Source of the DNA: Thalassobius sp965218685 | GTDB taxonomy: Bacteria; Pseudomonadota; Alphaproteobacteria; Rhodobacterales; Rhodobacteraceae | Assembly: GCF_965218685.1 (NCBI RefSeq) | Contig: NZ_OZ244657.1 | Span: 186,001 to 250,000 of the forward strand | Length of the DNA: 64,000 bases | Reading direction: 5' to 3' | Shown: in pieces, positions 8,377 to 20,051 of the stretch | Position numbering within the stretch: position 1 is the first letter of the stretch | Layout: every line of letters begins with the position of its first letter | Made by a program: the position numbers and the translations under genes | Notes under the pieces: model-generated | Told to the model about the DNA's origin: nothing | Databases searched by the model: none | What the model saw: only the letters and a program-made list of their open reading frames with translations

Positions 8377-9030
8377 TCAGAATTCCAGCCAAATCCCCAG
8401 TTTGAGCTGGCTTCTGCGCCCGCCCAGAACTGTTTCGCTCAACCCGATCTCAAGCTGGGTATGCTTGCCAAGCCGCCGCACGACCGAGGGCGCTATTTTC
8501 AGCGTAGGGTGAACACCCGGGGATCGCACGGAATGCATTTTCACTATCGCTTTCCAATTATCCGAGGGCGCCAGCCCCACCGTGCTGTCCACCTGATAGC
8601 TTGCGAAACCCGTCCACAGATCAATCGTGGCGGCCGCATCAATGGCCAGCCAGCCGTTGCCTTGTGGCAAGGAAAAGCCACGGCCATAGGACAGGCTTGT
8701 TTTGCTGACCGGCCGCCCGGCGCTGTGGCCTCCGCCGACCTCCAACGCGATCCGGTGGCCCTTGTCCGAACGCCACAGTGGAACCCGAGAGAAAAACAGC
8801 GCCGATATCTGTCCATCCGAGGCAAAACCCGCATCAACTCCGATGGTCATCCTGTCCCACAGCCCGTATTCGGCGAAGTAATTGTTGTAGAAACTTCCGT
8901 CCCGCGCCCAGATGCTGGATGTCGAGCTGAACCAGCTGCCCTTGTCGCGCAACCACGCCCCTGCCAAGGCAGGCGACGCGGCCAGCAGGCACGACAGGAC
9001 AAGCAGCAACATGCGCAAGGGCGCCTCCAT
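8377..9030 (-). CDS. small outer-membrane beta-barrel-like exported protein
   Basis: Up to 217 residues with a signal peptide (MLLLVLSCLLAASPALA). The mature chain alternates polar and hydrophobic residues with many aromatic ends (GSWFSSTSSIWARDG, LSYGRGFSL) and ends in KLGIWLEF. A terminal Phe after alternating residues is the outer-membrane barrel sorting signal. Family unknown. Start choice is uncertain: the ATG at 9030 has a Shine-Dalgarno that is too close, a TTG at 9018 has GGAGG 5 bp upstream and keeps the Arg of the n-region, and the ATG at 9012 loses it. Confidence 0.7.
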   Translation of the reverse strand: MEAPLRMLLLVLSCLLAASPALAGAWLRDKGSWFSSTSSIWARDGSFYNNYFAEYGLWDRMTIGVDAGFASDGQISALFFSRVPLWRSDKGHRIALEVGGGHSAGRPVSKTSLSYGRGFSLPQGNGWLAIDAAATIDLWTGFASYQVDSTVGLAPSDNWKAIVKMHSVRSPGVHPTLKIAPSVVRRLGKHTQLEIGLSETVLGGRRSQLKLGIWLEF

Positions 9031-9133
9031 TCCCTGCAGTGTTGCTTAACAAAGGTAAACGATCCGTTAACCATTTCCCCCTTTGGCGCAACGGCGGCAC
9101 AGTGCTAGTCTGGTCCCGAGGATGGAGGAAAAA

Positions 9134-9454
9134 ATGCCCAATATTTCAAGCGACAACCCGTTCCAGACCGTTATTACTACCTTCGAGATGACCCCCGGAA
9201 CCTGCCAGGATCTGCTGGATGCATTGACCGATGCGTATGACAACTTCATTTCCAAACAGCCCGGCTTTATCGGCGCGGGGCTGCATGTGAACGACGCACA
9301 GACGCGGATCGCAAACTACTCGCAATGGGAACGGCGCGAGGATTTTCAGGCCATGCTGCGCACAGACGAAATGCGTAAACGAAACCGAGCGATCAATGAT
9401 CTGTGCAAAAGCTTCGAGCCGGTGATGTACGAAGTGGCTAAGTCCATCGGCTAG
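9134..9454 (+). CDS. ABM-family (antibiotic biosynthesis monooxygenase-like) protein
   Basis: A 106-residue dimeric alpha+beta ferredoxin-like protein. Segments QTVITTFEMTPGTCQDLLDA, QPGFIGAGLHVNDAQTRIAN and YSQWERREDFQAML match the ABM domain, with the family's conserved GF(I/V)...W pattern. Members include small heme- or quinone-modifying oxygenases, but many have no known substrate. The start follows GGAGGAA; an upstream in-frame start has no support. The gene is convergent with trxC, 15 bp apart. Confidence 0.82.
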   Translation: MPNISSDNPFQTVITTFEMTPGTCQDLLDALTDAYDNFISKQPGFIGAGLHVNDAQTRIANYSQWERREDFQAMLRTDEMRKRNRAINDLCKSFEPVMYEVAKSIG

Positions 9455-9469
9455 GCCTTAGGGGCGCGG

Positions 9470-9901
9470 TCAGACCGCGCCCTTTACCCAATTCACGATA
9501 TTGGCTGCCGGCAAAGCACCGGACTGGCGCGCGCGCTCTCGTCCGCCGGCAAAAGCTGCCATGGTGGGAATGCCGCGGATATTGTACTTGGCGCCAGCGT
9601 TGGGATGATCCTCGGTGTTCAGCTTAACCAGACGCGCCGCGCCGTTCAGCTCGGCCGCAGCCTTGGAGAATTCGGGCGCCATCATCCGGCAAGGGCCACA
9701 CCACGGGGCCCAGAAATCCACCACCAACGGCAGATCATCGTTGCGCGCGGCCTTTTGCAGGGTGGCCAGATCGACCTCGGCCACTTTGCCGCCCACCAGC
9801 TTGGTGCCGCAGGTGCCGCATTTAGGGCCGGACCCCAGTTTTTCCCGGGGAATGCGATTGACCTGTCCGCATTCCAGACAGGTGAGTTTCATGGAAGCCA
9901 T
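9470..9901 (-). CDS. trxC: thioredoxin 2 with N-terminal zinc ribbon
   Basis: Cytosolic disulfide reductase. Residues 8-31 carry two CxxC pairs (C8/C11 and C28/C31), the zinc-binding module specific to TrxC. The thioredoxin fold follows, with active site W67-C-G-P-C71 and the cis-proline segment GIPTMAAF. The full length of 143 residues is typical. The ATG at 9901 has AGGAG at a good distance; a second ATG three codons later is less likely. TrxC is part of the oxidative-stress response in many bacteria, but no OxyR site was recognised here. Confidence 0.94.
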   Translation of the reverse strand: MASMKLTCLECGQVNRIPREKLGSGPKCGTCGTKLVGGKVAEVDLATLQKAARNDDLPLVVDFWAPWCGPCRMMAPEFSKAAAELNGAARLVKLNTEDHPNAGAKYNIRGIPTMAAFAGGRERARQSGALPAANIVNWVKGAV

Positions 9902-9955
9902 AGCCTGCTCCTGATTACATATGTTATTCAGAATATATGAAGAGCCGCGACAGCT

Positions 9956-10636
9956 TCAAGACCCGCCCTGGACGCGCTGGATCAGCTTCAGAACATGCGG
10001 GCCCAGCTCTTGTACGATCATGCCCACGCCGGTCGCGTTGGGATGAATACCGTCCGGTTGGAACAGGGGTTGCAGCTCGGCCGGAGTGCCTTCGCCCAGG
10101 CCGGCAAAGAAACTGGGTGCGAACAGCGCGCCGAACTCGGTGGCCAGCTCGGGGTACATTGCCTCGAATTCCTGTTTGTAATCAGCGCCATAGTTCACAG
10201 GGCCGGGCATCCCCACGACCAGTATCGCCAACCCGTTATCCGAGGCAATCTGCAAAATCCCCCGCAGGTTTTCGCGCGCCGAGGCCGGATCGATCCCCCG
10301 CAGCATATCATTGCCGCCCAGGGTCACCATGATCCCGCCGATATCGGGGGTCAGCGACCATTCCAGCCGTGCCAACCCGCCCGCCGTTGTGTCGCCCGAC
10401 ACGCCCGCATTGATCACCCGCACCTCTTGGCCCTGCGCCGCTAACCAGTCCCGCAGTTGAGGCACCAGCCCCTCGTGATCCATCAAGCCATAGCCCGCAG
10501 TCAGGCTGTCGCCAAAGGCCATGATCGCCTTGGTCTGGGCGCTGGCGGCCACGGGCAGCAGCATCACGACGGACAGAAGCGCCATCAGCACCTTGCCCCG
10601 CAAAAGGCACACCCCATATGAGAGAATAGTTTTCAT
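9956..10636 (-). CDS. tesA: SGNH/GDSL arylesterase, TesA-type
   Basis: Periplasmic hydrolase (lysophospholipase/thioesterase/arylesterase). The SGNH blocks are visible: GDSLTAGYG with the nucleophile Ser, the Gly block NAGVSGDTTAGG, GGND, and DGIHPNATG with the catalytic Asp/His. The N-terminal hydrophobic stretch ending in PVAASA is a signal peptide. The start is uncertain: the ATG at 10636 nearly touches the divergent ABC gene, while the ATG at 10585 has AAGGTG upstream but loses the positive n-region. Divergence from a YbbA/YbbP pair matches the tesA-ybbAP arrangement of E. coli and supports the name. Confidence 0.88.
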   Translation of the reverse strand: MKTILSYGVCLLRGKVLMALLSVVMLLPVAASAQTKAIMAFGDSLTAGYGLMDHEGLVPQLRDWLAAQGQEVRVINAGVSGDTTAGGLARLEWSLTPDIGGIMVTLGGNDMLRGIDPASARENLRGILQIASDNGLAILVVGMPGPVNYGADYKQEFEAMYPELATEFGALFAPSFFAGLGEGTPAELQPLFQPDGIHPNATGVGMIVQELGPHVLKLIQRVQGGS

Positions 10637-10652
10637 GAAAAGGATCTTGGGC

Positions 10653-11339
10653 ATGTCTGAACCGGTGCTGTCTCTTTCAAAGGCGGAATTGTCCCTGCAC
10701 GGGAACGCGGGCTTGGTCGAAATTCTTCACGGCATCACCCTGGATGTCCAGAGCGGCACCTCAATTGGCCTGATTGGGCCGTCGGGGTCGGGCAAATCCT
10801 CTCTCCTCATGCTCATGGGCGGGCTAGAGCGCGCCACGGGCGGCACGATCACCGCTTTGGGGCAGGACCTGACCGCCATGTCCGAGGATCAGCTGGCCCG
10901 GTTCCGCCGCAAACATATGGGGGTGGTGTTCCAATCTTTCCACCTGATCCCGACAATGACCGCACTGGAAAATGTTGCGACGCCTCTGGAATTGGCCGGG
11001 GACCGGGACGCCTTTGATCGTGCGATGGAAGAATTGCGTGCCGTTGGCCTGGCCGACCGCGCCGATCACTATCCCAGCCAGATGTCAGGCGGCGAGCAGC
11101 AGCGCGTGGCCTTGGCCCGCGCCGTCGCGCCGCGTCCTGACATCCTGCTTGCGGACGAGCCGACGGGGAACCTTGATGGGGCCAACGGGGCCGCAATCAT
11201 CGACCTGTTGTTCGGCCTACAAGACCGCCACGGCGCGACACTGGTGCTGGTGACGCACTCGCGCGAGCTGGCCAACCGCTGCGACCGGGTGGTCCGCCTG
11301 CGCGACGGGCGCATCGACCATCAGGAGGCCGCAGCATGA
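10653..11339 (+). CDS. ybbA: ABC transporter ATPase, YbbA/LolD-like
   Basis: Cytoplasmic ATPase of a MacB/LolCDE-type mechanotransmission exporter. The 228 residues carry Walker A GPSGSGKSS at 42-50, Q-loop VVFQSFHLIP, signature MSGGEQQRV near 144-152 and Walker B LLADEPTGNLD near 165-175. The ATG at 10653 is preferred because AAGGA precedes it; the ATG at 10635 would add six residues. It overlaps the permease gene by 4 nt (ATGA), so the two are translationally coupled. Divergent esterase context points to the YbbA branch rather than LolD. Confidence 0.9.
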   Translation: MSEPVLSLSKAELSLHGNAGLVEILHGITLDVQSGTSIGLIGPSGSGKSSLLMLMGGLERATGGTITALGQDLTAMSEDQLARFRRKHMGVVFQSFHLIPTMTALENVATPLELAGDRDAFDRAMEELRAVGLADRADHYPSQMSGGEQQRVALARAVAPRPDILLADEPTGNLDGANGAAIIDLLFGLQDRHGATLVLVTHSRELANRCDRVVRLRDGRIDHQEAAA

Positions 11340-13852
11340 GCCTGACCATCGCCGCGCGTTTCGCCCGCCGCGAACTGCGCGGGGGGCTGCGTGGGTTTCG
11401 CATTTTCCTTGCCTGCCTGACCCTGGGTGTGGCCGCCATTGCCGGTGTCGGCAGCATCCGCGCGGGCATCGAGGCAGGTCTGGTCCAAGAGGGCGCGGCC
11501 CTGCTGGGCGGTGATGCCGAGATGGAGTTCACCTATCGTTTCGCCAGCGAAGAAGAGCGCGCCTGGATGGCCGAAACGGCCGAAAACCTTTCCGAAATTG
11601 CCGAGTTCCGCTCGATGGCGGTCGTAGGGGACGAACGCGGGCTGACGCAGGTAAAGGCCGTGGACGATATGTATCCCCTGGTGGGGACGGTCAGGCTGAT
11701 GCCGGACATGCCGCTGCCCACTGCCCTGGACGGAGCGGGCGGATTGCCCGGAGCCGTAATGGATCGCGTGCTGATCGACCGCATGGGCCTGGCCATTGGT
11801 GATAGCTTCAAGCTGGGCACCCAGGATTTCCACCTCATGGCCGTCCTGGCGAATGAACCCGACAGCGCGGCCTCGGGCTTTGGGCTGGGGCCCCGAACGA
11901 TTGTGCGCACCAATGCGTTGAAAAATTCGGGTCTGCTGGTGCCCGGTTCGTTGTTCGACGCCAAGTACCGCCTGACCCTGCCCGAGGGCACCAACCTTGA
12001 GACAACCAAAGCCGCCGCGCTGAATGCGTTTGAAAGCAAAGGCCTAAGATGGCGGGATTCGCGCAATGGCGCCCCTGGCATCTCGACCTTCGTGGAAAGA
12101 CTGGGCGCCTTTCTGGTGCTGGTGGGTCTGTCGGGTCTGGCCGTGGGCGGTGTGGGCGTCTCGGCCGCAGTGCGCGCCTATTTGGCCGGCAAAACCAGTG
12201 TCATCGCCACGCTGCGCAGTCTGGGCGCCGAGCGGCGCGTGATTTTTCAGACATACTTCTTGCAGATCGGGGCGCTTTCACTGCTGGGAATCGCCCTTGG
12301 CCTGATGTTGGGTGGGGGCGTCCCCGTGGTTCTGGCGCCACTGCTGACAGCGCAATTGCCCGTGCCTGCGGTGTTCTCTTTCTATCCCGCGCCCCTGCTA
12401 GAAGCTGCGGTTTATGGCCTGCTGACCGCCTTGATCTTTACGCTCTGGCCGCTGGCCCGCACCGGAGAGGTCCGCGCCGCCACCCTGTTCCGCGACGCAA
12501 TGGCGGGCGCCCGCGCGCTGCCGCCATGGCCCTATGTTCTGATCACGCTGATGCTTGTGGTCATTTTGGTCTGCGTGGCCATCCTGTTCTCGGGCACGGT
12601 CGTGCTGACACTGTGGACCGCTGGAGGCATCCTGACCGCCTTGGTCGTGCTGGCACTGGCCGCGCTTGCGATCCGCCGCCTGTCGCGTGGTGCCCGCGCC
12701 GCCACTCGAGGGCGGCCCGCCCTTCGATGGGCCGTCGCCTCGATCGCTGGCACCCGGGACGAGGCAACGCCGGTTGTCCTGTCACTGGGTCTGGGTCTGG
12801 CCGTTCTGGCCGCCGTGGGGCAAATTGACGGAAATCTGCGCAAGGCGATTTCAGGCAACTTACCTGACGTCGCGCCCAGCTATTTCTTTGTCGACATCCA
12901 GCGCGACCAGATGCCCGGCTTCCTTGACCGCGTGCAGAACGACCCGCAGGTCAGCCGCGTGGAATCCGCGCCCATGCTGCGCGGGGTGATCACCCGGATC
13001 AACGACATTCCCGCTGACGAAGTTGCCGGTGATCACTGGGTCGTACGCGGTGACCGCGGCATCACCTATGCGGGACCGCAGCCCGAAAACACCACGCTGA
13101 CCGCTGGTGAATGGTGGCCCGAGGACTACGCCGGACCGCCCCAGATCAGCTTTGCCCGCGAAGAGGCCGAAGAGATCGGTCTGGAGCTGAACGACACCAT
13201 CACATTAAACATCCTGGGCCGTGACATCACTGGCACGATCACCAGCTTCCGCGAGGTCGATTTCTCGACCGCTGGGATGGGCTTTGTGATGGCGGTGAAC
13301 GAGAACGCACTGAAGGGCGCTCCGCACAGTTTCATCGCGACTGTCTATGCGGAACCGGAAGCCGAGGCCCTCATTCTGCGCGATCTGTCCAAGCAGTATC
13401 CCAACATCACCGCGATCCACGTGCGTGACGCGATTGACCGCGTCAGCGTGATGCTGAACGGCATCGCATCGGCCACGTCCTGGGGGGCGGCGGCAACGCT
13501 GTTGACCGGGTTCCTGGTACTTATTGGTGCGGCGGCAGCCGGGCAGCAGGCCCGCAGCTACGAGGCTGCAATCCTGAAAACTCTAGGCGCCAGCCGATCG
13601 CGCATCCTGACCAGCTTTGCCCTGCGCGCTGTCCTTTTGGGCGCGGGCGCGGGTCTGGTCGCACTGGCGGCAGGGATCGGCGGCGGCTGGGCCGTGTCGC
13701 ATTTCGTGATGGAGACCGATTTCACGGTGATCTGGCCCTCGGCCATCGGGATCGTTCTGGGGGGCATCCTTGCCACCTTGCTGGCCAGCCTGGGCTTTGC
13801 CCGGCGCAGCCTGATCCAACGACCGGCCGGGATCTTGCGCGCGCGCGAATAG
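11336..13852 (+). CDS. ybbP: FtsX-like ABC permease, YbbP family
   Basis: An 838-residue inner-membrane permease. An N-terminal membrane helix (FLACLTLGVAAIAGVGSI) is followed by a large periplasmic domain, then FtsX domain 1 (helices near 255-385), further helices, a second periplasmic domain and FtsX domain 2 at the C-terminus (LTGFLVLIGAAAAG, RAVLLGAGAGLVALAAGIGG, GIVLGGILATLLASLGFA). This duplicated layout and length fit YbbP, which partners YbbA. The exported substrate is not known. The gene ends 64 bp before an unrelated phosphatase gene. Confidence 0.9.
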   Translation: MSLTIAARFARRELRGGLRGFRIFLACLTLGVAAIAGVGSIRAGIEAGLVQEGAALLGGDAEMEFTYRFASEEERAWMAETAENLSEIAEFRSMAVVGDERGLTQVKAVDDMYPLVGTVRLMPDMPLPTALDGAGGLPGAVMDRVLIDRMGLAIGDSFKLGTQDFHLMAVLANEPDSAASGFGLGPRTIVRTNALKNSGLLVPGSLFDAKYRLTLPEGTNLETTKAAALNAFESKGLRWRDSRNGAPGISTFVERLGAFLVLVGLSGLAVGGVGVSAAVRAYLAGKTSVIATLRSLGAERRVIFQTYFLQIGALSLLGIALGLMLGGGVPVVLAPLLTAQLPVPAVFSFYPAPLLEAAVYGLLTALIFTLWPLARTGEVRAATLFRDAMAGARALPPWPYVLITLMLVVILVCVAILFSGTVVLTLWTAGGILTALVVLALAALAIRRLSRGARAATRGRPALRWAVASIAGTRDEATPVVLSLGLGLAVLAAVGQIDGNLRKAISGNLPDVAPSYFFVDIQRDQMPGFLDRVQNDPQVSRVESAPMLRGVITRINDIPADEVAGDHWVVRGDRGITYAGPQPENTTLTAGEWWPEDYAGPPQISFAREEAEEIGLELNDTITLNILGRDITGTITSFREVDFSTAGMGFVMAVNENALKGAPHSFIATVYAEPEAEALILRDLSKQYPNITAIHVRDAIDRVSVMLNGIASATSWGAAATLLTGFLVLIGAAAAGQQARSYEAAILKTLGASRSRILTSFALRAVLLGAGAGLVALAAGIGGGWAVSHFVMETDFTVIWPSAIGIVLGGILATLLASLGFARRSLIQRPAGILRARE

Positions 13853-13868
13853 CCGCGTTGCATTCGTT

Positions 13869-13902
13869 TTCTGCGGGTGCCACCCATTATGCAGCCGCAG
13901 AA
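13869..13902. repeat. 8-bp inverted repeat between ybbP and the phosphatase gene
   Basis: TTCTGCGG at 13869-13876 pairs perfectly with CCGCAGAA at 13895-13902. No T-run follows. It may be a leader hairpin or a weak terminator. Confidence 0.35.
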
Positions 13903-13916
13903 TCACGAGGACCCCG

Positions 13917-14780
13917 ATGACCGACACGCTACCAATGCCCGTCACGGCGCTGACACGCGCCCAGCAGACCAGCCTTGTGAACCTGGTGCGCCGCGCCGCC
14001 AAGACAGAGATCCTGCCACGGTTCCGCAACCTGTCGGCCCATCAGATCGACACGAAATCAGGCCCCCAGGATCTGGTGACCGAGGCCGATACCGCCGCTG
14101 AAGCGATGATCGCGCGCGGCATTTTGCGGCTGTTTCCCAATGCAGTCGTGATCGGAGAAGAGGCCGCCTCGGCCGATCCGTCCCTGCGCCAGAAAGCAGC
14201 CGAGGCCGAGCTAGCCTTTATCATCGACCCGGTCGACGGGACATGGAACTTTGCCAAGGGCGTGCCGTTGTTTGGCGTGATCCTAGCCGCCACGCGGTTC
14301 GGGCGGCCGGTATTCGGAATGTTGTATGATCCGATGGTCGATGACTGGGTGATCGCAGATGACCTGTCTCATGCACGTATTGCCGGGGCGGGCCGCACGG
14401 AAACCTCGGCCCATGTTTCGATCGGGGGCGAGCTGTCCGACCTATCCGGTATCATGCACTACTATCTGATGCCCAAGGACACGCAGGCCAAGCTGGCCCC
14501 CGTGCTGCCGGAATTCTACCGCATGAGCTCAATGCGTTGTTCGTGCCACGAATACCGGATCATGGCGCAAGGCGGCGTGGATTTCACCCTGTCCGGTATT
14601 TTGAACCCGTGGGACCATGCTGCGGGTGTATTGCTGTGCCAACGTGCAGGCGGCGTGGCGAAAATGCTGGACGGGCGCGATTATGATATCAGCATCGAAG
14701 AGGGCTATATCCTGTGCGCGCCCAACCAGGACACCTGGGACAGGCTGCGCGATATTCTGGCGCCGGTTCTGCTGGATTAA
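13917..14780 (+). CDS. inositol monophosphatase family protein
   Basis: A 287-residue Mg-dependent phosphatase of the FIG/IMPase superfamily. Metal and catalytic motifs are intact: DLVTEAD at 52-58, G80-E-E, D104-P-V-D107-G-T and N-P-W-D-H-A-A-G near 233. The substrate cannot be read from sequence; inositol-1-phosphate, histidinol phosphate and 3'-phosphoadenosine-type substrates are all found in the superfamily. The LSAHQIDTKSGPQDLVTEAD region resembles bacterial IMPase/histidinol-phosphatase types. GAGGA precedes the ATG. A bidirectional terminator separates it from gcvP. Confidence 0.85.
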   Translation: MTDTLPMPVTALTRAQQTSLVNLVRRAAKTEILPRFRNLSAHQIDTKSGPQDLVTEADTAAEAMIARGILRLFPNAVVIGEEAASADPSLRQKAAEAELAFIIDPVDGTWNFAKGVPLFGVILAATRFGRPVFGMLYDPMVDDWVIADDLSHARIAGAGRTETSAHVSIGGELSDLSGIMHYYLMPKDTQAKLAPVLPEFYRMSSMRCSCHEYRIMAQGGVDFTLSGILNPWDHAAGVLLCQRAGGVAKMLDGRDYDISIEEGYILCAPNQDTWDRLRDILAPVLLD

Positions 14781-14786
14781 GGAACG

Positions 14787-14813
14787 AAAAGGCCCCGAAA
14801 TTCGGGGCCTTTT
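14787..14813. terminator. bidirectional terminator between phosphatase gene and gcvP
   Basis: A perfect 13-bp stem (14787-14799 with 14801-14813), A-rich at one foot and T-rich at the other, between convergent genes. It can end transcripts from both sides. Confidence 0.85.
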
Positions 14814-14820
14814 GCTGTGA

Positions 14821-17658
<2,838 letters not shown>

Positions 17659-17723
17659 GGTCCCTGCTCCTTTAGGTCTTGGTCTGTCCGGATGCCCCCA
17701 CGTCCGAGCGGAGGCGTAGTTGT

Positions 17724-18083
17724 TTAGCCGACCAGTTCGGCATAGGCGTCTTCGTCCAGGAAACCGTCCAAAGCGCTCATGTCATCGATCTTCAGCTTGA
17801 AGAACCAGGCCTCGCCCAGCGGGTCCTCGTTCACCTTGCCGGGTTCGTCCACGATAGCTTCGTTAACCTCGACCACCTCGCCATCCAGCGGGGCTGAGAT
17901 GTCGGACGCGGCCTTGACGCTTTCGATCACGGCGACCTCGTCACCGGTGGAAACCATGGTGCCGATCTCGGGCAGTTCCACGAACACCACGTCGCCCAAT
18001 TGGGTCGAGGCATGCTCGGTGATCCCCACAACAACCACGTCACCTTCCACGCGCAGCCATTCATGATCTTCGGTATATTTCAT
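17724..18083 (-). CDS. gcvH: glycine cleavage system H protein
   Basis: Lipoyl carrier that shuttles the aminomethyl group between P, T and L proteins. A 119-residue hammerhead-fold protein with the lipoylation lysine K57 in VIESVKAASD and the typical MKYTEDHEWL N-terminus. It lies 23 bp after gcvT and 65 bp before gcvP, all in one operon. No L protein (lpd) is in the window; this is usually supplied by a ketoacid dehydrogenase operon. Confidence 0.97.
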   Translation of the reverse strand: MKYTEDHEWLRVEGDVVVVGITEHASTQLGDVVFVELPEIGTMVSTGDEVAVIESVKAASDISAPLDGEVVEVNEAIVDEPGKVNEDPLGEAWFFKLKIDDMSALDGFLDEDAYAELVG

Positions 18084-18106
18084 CGGATTTCTCCCTGTTC
18101 TTCTTT

Positions 18107-19231
18107 TTAGCGTTTAAAGTTTGCTGGAACGAAGGGCAGCGTTGCCACCTGTACAGGCAGGCGTTTGCCGCGGACTTCGCCAAAGATTTGCGTGCCGGGG
18201 CTGGCCAGATCGGTGGGGACATAGCCCATGGCCACCGGCCCTTGCACCGTTGGCCCGAACCCGCCCGAGGTCACCTGGCCGATCGGCTCGCCGCCCTCGG
18301 CGCTGGCGAACAGCTGGACGCCTTCGCGCATCGGGGCGCGGCCTTCGGGGCGCAGGCCAACGCGGGCTTGGGCGGCGCCGTTTTCCAGCTCAGACAGGAT
18401 GCGTTCGGCCCCCGGAAAACCGCCCGCGCGATCCCCGCCTGTGCGGCGGATTTTCTGGATAGCCCAATTCAGCCCCGCCTCTATCGGAGTGGTTTCAGCG
18501 TCGATGTCATGACCGTAAAGGCACAAACCGCCCTCCAGCCGCAGACTGTCGCGCGCGCCCAGACCGATGGGCAGAACGGTGTCATCGGCCAGCAAGACAC
18601 GGGCCAACCCCTCGGCCGCATCAGCAGGAACCGAGATTTCGTACCCGTCCTCGCCGGTATAACCCGACCGCGAGATCCAGCATTCGGTGCCGTTCAGCAC
18701 AACGGTTGCAACATCCATGAATTTCATCTCGGCCACGGCAGGGTTCAGCCGCGCCAAGGCCGCCTCGGCCCTTGGACCTTGCAGGGCCAGAAGCGCGCGA
18801 TCCTCGATCACCTCGATCGTCACGTCTGCGGGCAGGTTGGCGCGCATATGGGCGATGTCAGCGTCCTTACAAGCCGCATTCACCACGACGAACAGATGAT
18901 CGCCCCGGTTGGCCAGCATCAGATCGTCCAGAATGCCGCCCGCTTCGTTGGTAAAAAACCCATAGCGCTGACGGTTCACGCCCAGCCCGGTGATGTTCAC
19001 AGGCACCAAGCCCTCAAGCGCCAGGGCCGCGGTTTCATAATCCGGCCCGCGCAGGATCACCTGCCCCATGTGGCTGACATCGAACAGCCCGGCGGCGTCG
19101 CGCGTGTGCTGATGTTCCTTCATCACGCCAGCGGCGTATTGCACCGGCATGTCATAGCCCGCAAAGGGCACCATCTTGGCGCCCAGCTCTCGGTGCAGCT
19201 CATCCAGCGGTAATGTCTTCAGATCGGTCAT
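18107..19231 (-). CDS. gcvT: aminomethyltransferase, glycine cleavage T protein
   Basis: Transfers the methylene group from aminomethyl-GcvH to tetrahydrofolate with release of ammonia. The 374-residue product has FAGYDMPVQYAAGVMKEHQHTR and FDVSHMGQV, the T-protein N-terminal folate-binding region, and GYTGEDGYEIS in the middle. The start is the ATG at 19231; the longer frame runs into the riboswitch expression platform. First gene of the gcv operon, 85 bp after the second glycine aptamer. Confidence 0.95.
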   Translation of the reverse strand: MTDLKTLPLDELHRELGAKMVPFAGYDMPVQYAAGVMKEHQHTRDAAGLFDVSHMGQVILRGPDYETAALALEGLVPVNITGLGVNRQRYGFFTNEAGGILDDLMLANRGDHLFVVVNAACKDADIAHMRANLPADVTIEVIEDRALLALQGPRAEAALARLNPAVAEMKFMDVATVVLNGTECWISRSGYTGEDGYEISVPADAAEGLARVLLADDTVLPIGLGARDSLRLEGGLCLYGHDIDAETTPIEAGLNWAIQKIRRTGGDRAGGFPGAERILSELENGAAQARVGLRPEGRAPMREGVQLFASAEGGEPIGQVTSGGFGPTVQGPVAMGYVPTDLASPGTQIFGEVRGKRLPVQVATLPFVPANFKR

Positions 19232-19316
19232 GGCATCCCCAGTCTTTTCGGAAACCGAGGCGACCTGCAGCCCATCCTCGGCATCACACCCGCCACAAAT
19301 GCGACGGAACACTTGA

Positions 19317-19470
19317 TGCCCCCTCTGTCCCTTTGCCTGAGATCGCTATCCCTTCGGCGGACGCGTCTGGCGCGCCTCTCTCCAGAGTCTTTCCATCCGA
19401 TCGGTCCCTTGGGCCTGAGAGTTTCCGGGGCGGTTGCTCCTTCGGCACCGGTTACCCGGTTCTCCCGATC
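19317..19470 (-). promoter_or_regulatory. tandem glycine riboswitch controlling gcvTHP
   Basis: On the minus strand two glycine aptamers follow each other. The first has the conserved GCCGAAGGAGCAA and GGAAACTCTCAGGC..AAGGGACC. The second begins at GACTCTGGAGAG and has CGCCGAAGGGATA, ATCTCAGGCAAAGGGACAGAGG. These blocks are the signature of the class, which usually activates gcv expression when glycine is abundant. The 85 bp between aptamer 2 and the gcvT start would form the expression platform. I see no clear intrinsic terminator there, so translational control is possible. Confidence 0.95.
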
Positions 19471-19546
19471 TGATTATTTCTGCTTAGACGAGTCGCTTGC
19501 GCACGGCAAGGGGTCGTTTTCACGCCGCCTGCGATACACCCTGCGA

Positions 19547-19993
19547 TCAGGCGCTACACTTGACCGGAGCCATAAGTTCGATCAGTTGGTCATTGCCGCA
19601 GACCAGTTCATCCAGGGTAATGCCATCAAGATGCGCATAGAACGCTTCGGCCGCGCCGGCGATGGCGGCCTTCAAGCGACACGCATCAATCAGCGGGCAG
19701 GTATTGTCGACATCGGCGAAACATTCGGCAATAGGAACGTTGGATTCCAGCTCGCGGAACACGTCGCCGATCTGGATCTCGCTCATGGCGCGGCCCAGCT
19801 GGATGCCTCCGTTACGGCCGCGCTGAGTGTGCAGATATCCCAGCTGCCCCAATTGGTTGATCACTTGCGCCAAGTGGTTTTCAGATGCGTTGCACCGTTT
19901 GGCCACCTCGGATTTCGTGACCAATCGCCCCTCGTTCGAGCCGCAGAACATCAGGACACGGATGGCGATATTGGTTCTTTTGGTGATACGCAC
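19547..19993 (-). CDS. Rrf2-family transcription regulator, NsrR-like
   Basis: A 148-residue winged-helix repressor. N-terminus MRITKRTNIAIRVLMF, helix-turn-helix with SEVAKRCNASENHLAQVINQL and wing GRNGGIQLGR. Three cysteines C91, C99 and C105 sit where NsrR and other Rrf2 members ligate an iron-sulfur cluster, so NO, oxygen or cluster status is the likely signal. The start is a GTG at 19993, chosen for the family's usual N-terminus and the AGGGGAA upstream. It is divergent from a gamma-glutamylcyclotransferase gene, with an FNR box between. NsrR versus another Rrf2 subgroup cannot be settled here. Confidence 0.85.
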   Translation of the reverse strand: MRITKRTNIAIRVLMFCGSNEGRLVTKSEVAKRCNASENHLAQVINQLGQLGYLHTQRGRNGGIQLGRAMSEIQIGDVFRELESNVPIAECFADVDNTCPLIDACRLKAAIAGAAEAFYAHLDGITLDELVCGNDQLIELMAPVKCSA

Positions 19994-20051
19994 GGCAGTT
20001 TCCCCTAGGGCAAAAGTTGACTGAAAATGCCGAAGGAGCAGGGATTCGGGA

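Noticed and set aside
9054..9070. CtrA-like site (TTAA-N7-TTTA on the minus strand)
   Set aside because: One mismatch to TTAA-N7-TTAA and no cell-cycle gene nearby; too weak to list.
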